Shown here piece by piece: positions 52,245 to 59,504 of a DNA stretch of 64,000 bases (position 1 is the stretch's first letter; each line of letters begins with the position of its first letter). The translations under genes were made by a program, and so were the position numbers. The notes below the pieces were generated by a model. It was not told where the DNA came from, did not search any database, and was given only the letters and a program-made list of their open reading frames with translations. This stretch comes from JABMRP01 sp964444795 (GTDB lineage Bacteria; Planctomycetota; Planctomycetia; Pirellulales; Thermoguttaceae): the NCBI GenBank assembly GCA_964444795.1, contig CAYUIQ010000005.1, positions 28,608 to 92,607 of the forward strand, written 5' to 3'.

Positions 52245-55200
52245 TCAATGCCGCAGGAGAAACTCGGGGCTATTGATCAACGCCCAGGCCAGATCGATCC
52301 AGACGTCGCGCCCTTTCGCCACTCCGGTTTTGGCGTGTTCCTCCGCGGCCATCACGTCGGCATCCGTCGGAAACCGCGAGAGGATTGTCAGGTAAAGCTG
52401 CTCGGCGATTTCCTTCGCACTGCCGCCTGAGGAAGCCATCGCCACGAGCTTCGGCCCGCTCTGAAGCTTGTTCTGTACTGTGGTCGAATTCAGCATGTGC
52501 AGCCATTGGGGCGAGGCAAGCTCGCTGACGCGCTCGTTTTCCATCCCCGTGGCCCGCGCGGAACGTCCGAACAACGTGAGGAAGGAACTGGTGACGCTGC
52601 CGTCGGCCAGCGCCACCGCGGACATATCCTTGGGGATGTAAGTAAAAGGCTCCGGAACAGCGCTGGTGTACAGATCCGAACTGCCCGTGATTCGGTTCAG
52701 CGCATCGATTAATACCTCGGCCTCCACGCGCCGCAACCGGTAGCTGGCGAAGTTGGCTCTCGCTTCCGGCTTATCGGATCTCGGAATCGAAGACAACTGG
52801 TATGCGGTCGAGGTGAAGATCAGCCGCTTCAGATGCTTCAGGTCATAGCCGCTTGAGACCAGTTCCTTTTCCAAGTGGGCCAACAGCTCCGGGTTGCTCG
52901 GTGGGTTGTCCTCCCGAATGTCGTCCGGCTCGTGGACAATGCCGCGTCCCATCGCCCACGCCCAGGTACGGTTGACGATGGCTCTGGCAAACCAGGGATT
53001 TTCGGGGCGGATCAGCCACTCGGCAAACACCTCCCGCGGATCGCGGTTCGGCGGAATCGTTGTCTTGCTGCCGTCCGGAAAGGCGGCGGCGAGCGGCCCG
53101 TTCGGGCTCAATGGTTCGGCCAACGCCTGCGGAATCTTGTTGGTGGCGGTCACCGACTTGGCGACGGCAGGGATTCCCGGCGCGGTGCAGCCGGGCACGG
53201 CGGTCGAGTGGAGGGGATCCCAGAAGATGATCTCCTCTTTCCACTCGCTGGTGGGCTTGTAGCCGACCTGCGAGAAAAACACCGCCATGCCGGCCCGACG
53301 GTCTTCTGGCCAGGCGTGGGTCCGCGTGCCCATCAGTGCCAATCCCACGGACGCGGCAATGCCCTCCGTCGTCTTGTCCTGGATGGCGCGGTAGAAGTTG
53401 ACTGCGCCAACGCGGTAGTTGCTCCCACTGGAGGTGAGCAGTTCCCGGGCGAACTGGTCGTACGGCTTATTCTGGGCAATCGATTCCCATACCCAGCGGT
53501 GATAGGCCTGCGCCGCGTTGGGCCAAACCTTGACGGGGAACTCCGCCTTGACTCTCAGGATATCACTCCATTTCATCGCCCAGTAATCGAAATGCGCCGA
53601 CTGGCCAAGCAGGCGGTCGATCAGGGCGACGCGTTTGTTCTTGTCCGGACTCTGAATGAACGCTTTGGCCTCTTCCGCGGACGGCAGCTTGCCCGTCAGG
53701 TCCAAATAGGCGCGACGGACAAACACCGCGTCGGAGCAGAGGATCGGTTGGATACCCAAGGAACTCAACTTCGCGAAGACAATCTCATCAATCCGGCCCG
53801 CCGGCTTCGGCGGATCAGGGCTCTCCATAATGCTTGCCACCTGCCTGGCGGCGACCAGCCGGTATAGCGCGGCCTTGGCCTGCTGGGCCAGGGTGCGCTT
53901 GTCGTCGGCGACGTTCATGGCAACCAAATACGCCGCCCGCGTTTTTTCCGCTTCCACCTTCAAGGGAGCGGCCACGGCCTCCGCCGCCTGGGCCGCTTTT
54001 TCGTCCGCCACGTGTGTCTGTTTGGCAGCGGCGATCCGCTTTTTGAGATTCTCCAGGGCCGCTTCGGTCGACTTCTTCCGCGCTTCGGCCCTGGCCAGCG
54101 TCTGCGCGGCGCGGTTGGCCTGAAGCGCCGCTTGCTCCAGCGTCTTCGCCTTGGGAGCCAGAACGGCCTTGGCATCATTGGCTACTTTGCGCTTGGCGGC
54201 AGCTATTGCTGCTGTCTGCCTTTTTGCCGCATCGAGTTGGATGAGTTCCTGGGCCGCTTCCTGGGCCGCCTGATTTGCGGTGGTCGCGGCAGCCACCTTG
54301 GCTTTGGCGGTCGCCAGGGCCTGATCGGCCGATGCCTTCTGAGCTTCGGGCAGATTCTGTGCGGCGGCGGCCGTTGCCAGGGCTTGCTGCTCGCCCTGCT
54401 GCGCTGCAGCCAGCGCAGCCGCGGCATCTGCCGCCGCTTTGCGCTTGGCGGCGGCTTGTGCTGCCACCTGATTCTTCTCCTGGGCGGCCTTCTCGAACTC
54501 CTGAGCCGCCTTCTCGGCCGCCGCCAAAGCCGTCGTGGCGGTGGCTACCTGTCTCTGGATGCTCGCCAAGCCAGCTTCGGCCACTTTTTTCTGCGCCGTC
54601 GCCCGGGCCAGCTTCTTTTCAGCCGCCGTGGCCGGAGCCTGTGCCGCTTGCTCGCCCTGCTTTGCTTTGGCCAGGGCGGCCTTGGCCTCGTCGGCCGCCT
54701 TGCGCTTGGCGGCGGCGTCATCGGCAGCCTGTGTCTTCTCGGCGTCCGGCTTGGCGGCATCCGCCGCAATTTCCTTGGTCTTGGCCTCGGCGCTCTGGGC
54801 CGCCTGCTCGGCTGCCTGGTAAGCAGTCGTGGCAGCGGCGACCTGGTTCTTGGCGCTGGCCAAAGCTCCATCGGCTGCCTTCTTCTGCGTCTCGGCTTCG
54901 GCTAGTTGCTTAGGCGCCTCGTTGGCCTGATTCTGCAATTTCTGCTCGCCTTGCTGTGCTCGGTCCAGGGCGGCCTTGGCAGTGTCAGCCGCTTTGCGCT
55001 TGGCGACCGCTTGGGCCGTGGCCTTCTTGGCTTCCGTATCGAGCTTGTTGGCCGCGTCGGAGGCGACTCTTGCCGCAGCCTCAGCCTCCTTAGCCGCCTT
55101 CTCGGCCGGATCGTAAGCTTGCTGCAGCGGGAGCGCGGCGGCCTTGGCGTCGGCCAACGCTTTGTCCAGGGGAGGCTTGGCGGTGGTCGCGTCGGTCAGG

Positions 55201-57911
55201 GCTTTGATGGCAGTGGGCACGTTGGCCTCGGCCTGCTGCAACTCCTTTACGCCCGGCTCGCCCGCCAAATTCTTCGCCGTAGTGGCCTTCTGTCGCGCCG
55301 CGTTGGCCGCTTTCCTCGCGTTGGCGTATTCCACATCGGCCTTTTGCATGGCGGCCCTTAAGGGGCCGACCGTGGCTTCCGCCGCCTTGGCTGCCTGCTC
55401 GGCCGCATCGTAGGCGGCCTTCGCCTTGGCCTCCGGGTTTGTCTCGGCCGCCATGTTCGCCTTGGCCTGGTCGGCTAGGGTGCGCGTGTCGGCGGCGGCC
55501 TTTTCGGCAGCTACCAGCGCCGCCCGGGCGTTGGCCGCTGCAACCTTCGCCGTAGCGGCCGCGGCTTCCGCCGCCTTGGCTGCTTCATCGGCCGTCTGGT
55601 AAGCGCCCGTGGCGACGGCGACCTGGTTCTTGACGTTCGCCAACGCCTCGTCGGCCGCCTTCTTTTGCACCTCGGCCTCGGTCAGCTTCCCTGCGGCCGC
55701 GGTGACTTGAGCCTGCGTTTGCGCGACCTTCTGTTGTGCCTGGGTCAAGGTGGCGTTGGCGTCGGTGGCCGCCAGCCGCTTGGCGGCGGCTTCGGCGAGC
55801 TTCGCCTTCTCGGCAATGGATTTGCCGGCCGCTTGGGCTGCTTGCTCAGCCGTTTGGTAGGCGGTCGTGGCGGCGGCCACCTGGGTTTTGGCGGCGGCCA
55901 CCGCCACGTCGGCCGACTTCTTCCGCGCCTCGGCTTCAGTCAGCTTCTGGGCCATCGCAGTGGCCTGAGCCTGTGCTTGCTGTTCGCCCGTTTGCACCTG
56001 AGCCAAGGCGGCTTTGGCATCGTCCGCCGCTTTGCGCTTGGCGGCAGCGTCGGCCGCCGCCTGCTGCTTCTGCTCCTCGGTTCTGGCAAAATGGGCGGCG
56101 AGCCCCTTGACTTTGGCTTCCGCCGCCTGAGCCGCCCGCTCGGCCGCATCGGCTGCGGCCGCGGCCGTGGCCACCTGGGGTTTGACAGCCGCCAAGGCCT
56201 CATCGGCCGACTTCTTCTCCGCGCCGGCCCCCATTACCTTTTCGGCAGCCGCATTGACGGCAGCCTGCGCTTGTTGTTGGGCTTGGGCCAAGGCGGCCTT
56301 GGCCGCGTCGGCCGTCTGGCGTTTGGCCGTGGCTTCGGCGGCGGCCTGCTTCTTCTCCTCGTCAGTCTTGGCGGCGTCCTCGGAAACCGCCTTGGATTTC
56401 GCTTCCGCCTCCTGGGCCCCTTGCTCGGCCGCCTGATGAGCGCTGGTAGCGGCGGCAACCTGGGGCGCCGCGGCGGCCAATGCCTCGTCGGCTGACTTCT
56501 TCTGAGCCCCGGCCTCCGTCACCTTCGCGGCAGCGGCGGTTACCCTAGTCTGCGCTTGCTGCTCGCTCTGCTGCGTCTGAGTCAGCGCGGCCTTCGCTTC
56601 GTCGGCCGCCTTGCGCTTCGCGGCGGCCTCGCCGGCGAACTGAGCGAGCTCGGCGACCGCCACCACTCTGGCGTTGACCTCGGCCGCCTGGGCTGCCTGC
56701 TCGGCGCCCTGGTGGGCACTGGTGGCAGCGGCTACCTGGCTCTTCGCGCCGGCCAATGCCTCGTCGGCTGCTTTCTTCCGCGCGGCTGTCTCGGTCAGTT
56801 TCGCGGCGGCCGTATTGGCCCCCGCTTGCGCCTGCTGCTCGGTTTGCCGGGCTTGAGTCAAGGCGGCGTTCGCCTCGTCGGCTGCCTTGCGCGTGGCGAT
56901 GGCGTTTTCGGCGGCCTTCTGCTTCTGGGCGGCTATCGCGGCGGCCGCTTGGGCCGCCTGTTCGGCCGCCTGGTAAGCGGTTGTGGCGGTAGCCACCTGA
57001 TTCTTCACGCTTGCTAGAGCGTCGTCGGCCGCCTTCTTCTGGTTAACGACTTCTGTCAGTTTTGCGGCGGCCGCGTTGGCTACACCCTGCGATTGCTGCT
57101 CCTTCTGCTGGGCTTGGGCTAGAGCGGCCTTCGCCGCGTCGGCCGCCTTGCGTTTCGCGGCGGCGTCCTCGGCAGCCGCGTTGGCTTCCGCCTCCTGGGC
57201 CGCTTTCTCGGCCGCCTGCCGCGCGCTCGTGGCGGCGGCGACTTCGTTCTTCACTCCCGTCAACGCCTCGTCGGCCGTCTTCTTCTGCGTCTGGGCCAAG
57301 GCCAACTGTTGCGCCACGGTGTTGACCTGGGCTTGCGCTTGCTGTTCGCTTTGTTGTACCTGGGTCAGTGCGGCCTTCGCCCCATCGGCCGCCGTGCGCT
57401 TGGCGGCGGCATCGGCCGCGGCCCGCCCGGTCTCCTCCTCGAACTTCTTCGGATTTTGGGCGATCGCCGTGGCCTGTGCCTCGGCCTCCTGGGCGGCCTT
57501 TACGGCGGCGTCCGTAACCTGTTGGGCTGGCGCCAGGATGCCGTTGGCGTCGGCCAGCGCCTTGTTGGCCGCCGCCTTGGCAGCGGCCGCATCGGTCACG
57601 GCTTGGGCGGCCGCGGCTAGCTTCGCCTCGGCCGGTTTCTGCTGGGTTTGCGCAAGATCATCGGCCTTCTTCTTCGCGTCGTTGGCCTGCTGGCGTTTGT
57701 CGGCCGCGGCCTTCTCCGCATTGGCTTGTGCCGTCGCAGCCTGGGCAGTAGCGGCTGTCGCGGCCGCGGCCGCGGTTTCAGCTTCCTTGGCCGCCTTTTC
57801 AGTTGCCTCGTACTCAGCGTTGGCCGGCTGCGGTTCCTCAGCGGCGTGAGCCAAGGCACAAGTAGAAATCGCCAGGGTAACGACAAAGGGCAAAACGGTC
57901 TTGATTCTCAT
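52245..57911 (-). CDS. PSD1 (DUF1549/DUF1553) protein with giant Ala-rich coiled-coil rod
   Basis: An 1888-residue exported protein. Signal peptide MRIKTVLPFVVTLAISTCAL, cleaved near AHAAE. Residues about 30-1355 are Ala/Gln/Lys/Glu-rich and contain 11 copies of a unit with core KRKAADEAKAALTQTQQSEQ and a later QKKSADEALA. Successive units measured near the start are 82-98 residues apart, with a more diverged stretch between copies 7 and 8. DUF1549 (about 1370-1535: IDEIVFAKLSSLGIQPILCS, YLDLTGKLPSAEEAKAFIQS, WAMKWSDILRVK) and DUF1553 (about 1620-1885: NPWFARAIVNRTWAWAMGRG, LKHLKRLIFTSTAYQLSS) follow. The cytochrome-c domain that often precedes DUF1549 is absent; the rod takes its place. First gene of an operon with DUF1501 and PPC. 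Ordinary PSD1 proteins are roughly 700-1100 residues. Confidence 0.9.
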   Translation of the reverse strand: MRIKTVLPFVVTLAISTCALAHAAEEPQPANAEYEATEKAAKEAETAAAAATAATAQAATAQANAEKAAADKRQQANDAKKKADDLAQTQQKPAEAKLAAAAQAVTDAAAAKAAANKALADANGILAPAQQVTDAAVKAAQEAEAQATAIAQNPKKFEEETGRAAADAAAKRTAADGAKAALTQVQQSEQQAQAQVNTVAQQLALAQTQKKTADEALTGVKNEVAAATSARQAAEKAAQEAEANAAAEDAAAKRKAADAAKAALAQAQQKEQQSQGVANAAAAKLTEVVNQKKAADDALASVKNQVATATTAYQAAEQAAQAAAAIAAQKQKAAENAIATRKAADEANAALTQARQTEQQAQAGANTAAAKLTETAARKKAADEALAGAKSQVAAATSAHQGAEQAAQAAEVNARVVAVAELAQFAGEAAAKRKAADEAKAALTQTQQSEQQAQTRVTAAAAKVTEAGAQKKSADEALAAAAPQVAAATSAHQAAEQGAQEAEAKSKAVSEDAAKTDEEKKQAAAEATAKRQTADAAKAALAQAQQQAQAAVNAAAEKVMGAGAEKKSADEALAAVKPQVATAAAAADAAERAAQAAEAKVKGLAAHFARTEEQKQQAAADAAAKRKAADDAKAALAQVQTGEQQAQAQATAMAQKLTEAEARKKSADVAVAAAKTQVAAATTAYQTAEQAAQAAGKSIAEKAKLAEAAAKRLAATDANATLTQAQQKVAQTQAQVTAAAGKLTEAEVQKKAADEALANVKNQVAVATGAYQTADEAAKAAEAAAATAKVAAANARAALVAAEKAAADTRTLADQAKANMAAETNPEAKAKAAYDAAEQAAKAAEATVGPLRAAMQKADVEYANARKAANAARQKATTAKNLAGEPGVKELQQAEANVPTAIKALTDATTAKPPLDKALADAKAAALPLQQAYDPAEKAAKEAEAAARVASDAANKLDTEAKKATAQAVAKRKAADTAKAALDRAQQGEQKLQNQANEAPKQLAEAETQKKAADGALASAKNQVAAATTAYQAAEQAAQSAEAKTKEIAADAAKPDAEKTQAADDAAAKRKAADEAKAALAKAKQGEQAAQAPATAAEKKLARATAQKKVAEAGLASIQRQVATATTALAAAEKAAQEFEKAAQEKNQVAAQAAAKRKAAADAAAALAAAQQGEQQALATAAAAQNLPEAQKASADQALATAKAKVAAATTANQAAQEAAQELIQLDAAKRQTAAIAAAKRKVANDAKAVLAPKAKTLEQAALQANRAAQTLARAEARKKSTEAALENLKKRIAAAKQTHVADEKAAQAAEAVAAPLKVEAEKTRAAYLVAMNVADDKRTLAQQAKAALYRLVAARQVASIMESPDPPKPAGRIDEIVFAKLSSLGIQPILCSDAVFVRRAYLDLTGKLPSAEEAKAFIQSPDKNKRVALIDRLLGQSAHFDYWAMKWSDILRVKAEFPVKVWPNAAQAYHRWVWESIAQNKPYDQFARELLTSSGSNYRVGAVNFYRAIQDKTTEGIAASVGLALMGTRTHAWPEDRRAGMAVFFSQVGYKPTSEWKEEIIFWDPLHSTAVPGCTAPGIPAVAKSVTATNKIPQALAEPLSPNGPLAAAFPDGSKTTIPPNRDPREVFAEWLIRPENPWFARAIVNRTWAWAMGRGIVHEPDDIREDNPPSNPELLAHLEKELVSSGYDLKHLKRLIFTSTAYQLSSIPRSDKPEARANFASYRLRRVEAEVLIDALNRITGSSDLYTSAVPEPFTYIPKDMSAVALADGSVTSSFLTLFGRSARATGMENERVSELASPQWLHMLNSTTVQNKLQSGPKLVAMASSGGSAKEIAEQLYLTILSRFPTDADVMAAEEHAKTGVAKGRDVWIDLAWALINSPEFLLRH
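53984..57401 (-). repeat. Coding region of imperfect coiled-coil repeats
   Basis: Encodes residues about 171-1310 of the PSD1 protein: 11 imperfect copies of a unit. Each copy holds a KR-AAD-AKAAL segment, a short Gln-rich patch, a QKK-ADEAL segment and an AYQAAEQAAQAAEA segment. The alanine-codon bias leaves several other frames open for hundreds of bases, which are not genes. Confidence 0.8.
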
Positions 57912-58279
57912 CGCAAGGCGCCTTGAAAATGAAAGGTGAAGGGACTTTCACTACCGATGGAGCCCTTCGTCATGAAGGAACGTTACCGTCTTCCGCCGAT
58001 CGCAGTCTCTCAATATCCAGAACCGAATCGTCAAAGCAGGGCCTTTCGTCGAGACCTTGCCGTGCGGGTCAGTTTGGGCGAGCGCGCGGGTTCAATCCAC
58101 GCCGTATTGAGGTCCCTGGTGTCGCGCTCGATGTCTTTCAGTTCGCGGGCGTATCACGGGGATACAACACCGGCGGCTAAGTTTCAACCGACATCCGTCT
58201 TGTGGGTATGATTTAAGGCAGATTATCAACCCCTAGCGTAGTCAGCGGGTCGCCGTTTTGCAACACTCCGCACGCCGCT
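57912..58279. other. Region upstream of the PSD1 operon
   Basis: No convincing gene on either strand. Presumably carries the PSD1 promoter (minus strand), but I could not pick out a clear one. Confidence 0.35.
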
Positions 58280-58380
58280 GGCCTCTTCCGCGGTTGGCAG
58301 CTTGCCGGTCAAATCCAGATGGGCACGTCCGACAAGAACGGCGTCGGAGCGGTGGTCGGGCTGTATGTCCAGCCGAGGCG
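58280..58380 (-). pseudogene. DUF1549 (PSD1) fragment
   Basis: Read on the minus strand this gives DIQPDHRSDAVLVGRAHLDL then TGKLPTAEEA. It aligns with IQPILCSDAVFVRRAYLDLT and GKLPSAEEA of the intact PSD1 protein (53.68-53.76 kb). No start, stop or flanking DUF1549 sequence is present. It could be a relic of a second PSD1 gene or of a duplication or recombination at this locus. Confidence 0.65.
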
Positions 58381-58449
58381 ATTCGGGATGGCGTCAAAAA
58401 CAGGAGGATATCAGGTCTTCGGTGGGCGATCTCTCGAATCACCAAAACC

Positions 58450-58487
58450 CAAAATGGCAGTGAAAACGCAAAATGGTAGTGAAAACG
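58450..58487 (+). repeat. Tandem 19-bp repeat
   Basis: CAAAATGGCAGTGAAAACG (58450-58468) followed directly by CAAAATGGTAGTGAAAACG (58469-58487), one difference. AT-rich against its surroundings. Short tandem end-repeats of this style occur at ends of some insertion sequences, but no transposase is nearby. The remainder of 58490-58740 shows nothing I can assign. Confidence 0.6.
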
Positions 58488-58760
58488 CAGCCCCGATTTT
58501 CATTTGCTGTTGCTTCCCGAGGACTCCTGAGAATCGGCCGCATCCAAATATCTATCGCCCCCCCGGTGGGGTGGATTACCTTCGGAGCGCGGCGCCCTCT
58601 TGCTCGCTTAGGTGGGAGACGCAAGGTTGCGAGGCTCTCCAAATATGAGACTGACGAAATTGTCGAAAACGTGAGAGGCCACGAGGCGCGACTAGCCCGT
58701 GCGCCACCCAGGCCTCGGCACGCGGCAGATCGGGACGCTTAACGTGGCCATTTCCGCCGG

Positions 58761-58789
58761 TTGCACGCGAGAGCCCTTTGTGGTATAGT
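58761..58789 (+). promoter_or_regulatory. Sigma70-type promoter for the ImmA/IrrE-like remnant
   Basis: TTGCAC (58761-58766), a 17-bp spacer and TATAGT (58784-58789), 67 bp before the start at 58856. Confidence 0.55.
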
Positions 58790-58855
58790 GAACAGAAGTA
58801 CAGAACTCAAGCCGTACCAATCCACTCCCGAGCCATCGCAGACGGAGGATTTTCG

Positions 58856-59086
58856 ATGCTTCCCGAGGTACCGGACGAGCAACTGGCGGCCGAACTCGAC
58901 TCGATCGCCCTGGACGCGCTCATGGGCGAGGGAGTTGATCATCCCCCTGTCGATGCGTTCGAGATTGCCCGGGGCATGCGGCTGGCCGTTGCTTGGGACG
59001 ATCGACAACGGGGTCGTGCCCGATGCGTGCGTCTGGTTTCTCTTAACGCTAAAACGCTAAAAGCGAACGCTAAAAGGCAACGCTAA
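58856..59086 (+). pseudogene. Truncated ImmA/IrrE-like N-terminus, ended by repeats
   Basis: A 76-residue frame with a good ribosome site (GACGGAGGATTTTCG). LAAELDSIALDALMGEGVDH followed by PPVDAFEIARGMRLAVAWDD is like the helical start of ImmA/IrrE-type metallopeptidases (PVDAF-A---G--V-W). The HExxH metal site and everything after about residue 61 are missing. From there the sequence is encoded by copies of AACGCTAAAA (SLNAKTLKANAKRQR), and the stop codon TAA lies inside a repeat copy. I infer that repeat growth or insertion broke the gene. Expression is possible, since promoter and ribosome site survive. Its earlier role may have been cleavage of a repressor. Confidence 0.5.
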
Positions 59087-59432
59087 AAGCAACGCTAAAA
59101 GCTGCCATGTGGGAATCAATAAATTGTACCTAAGCGCGCACCGATAGCTCAACCGCCGGGGGCGGTTTTTGAAAAGGCTCACGGCATCGCGACGGGTCGA
59201 ACACGAGCGATCTCTGTCGGTCGAAGTGGGCGATTCTCGCCAACCTGGTAAATACGAGGCTCAAGGAGGCCCACGCTGCCGTATCCGACGTTTAGCCCCC
59301 GACAGAAAACGCTAAAAGGGGTCGGGAGTCTTTGTTTGGCCGAAAAAGACTCCCGACCCCTTAAAACGTTCCCCTTAAAACGTTCCCGACCCCTTAAAAC
59401 GTTCCCTCCTTAAAACGTTCCCTTAAAACGTT
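59045..59432. repeat. Short-repeat arrays flanking an 18-bp hairpin
   Basis: Five copies of AACGCTAAAA (59045, 59053, 59066, 59079, 59091) and a sixth at 59308 lie left of a perfect 18-bp inverted repeat (59316-59333 with 59345-59362; arm AAGGGGTCGGGAGTCTTT, 11-nt loop). Five copies of TTAAAACGTT follow (59361, 59375, 59394, 59410, 59423). Reversed, the right unit reads AACGTTTTAA, close to the left unit. The spacers are 2-9 bp, too short for CRISPR. Probably a palindromic mobile or expanding element. 59101-59300 shows no gene. Confidence 0.75.
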
Positions 59433-59504
59433 CTGCGTCCATTGCGATCCCGAATCGCGCGAGGCTCGGAAAGCCGTGCGAGTCGTCTCTCGCAATGCCT
59501 GCTA

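Noticed and set aside
53830..57926. Several plus-strand frames opposite the coiled-coil repeats, with hydrophobic or Gly/Leu-rich translations
   Set aside because: They are the complement of Ala-rich codons. Their repeats follow the rod's periodicity, and none has a start context or independent similarity.
59361..59432. Regular TTAAAACGTT repeats considered as a CRISPR array
   Set aside because: Units are 10 bp with spacers of 3-9 bp, and no cas genes are nearby.
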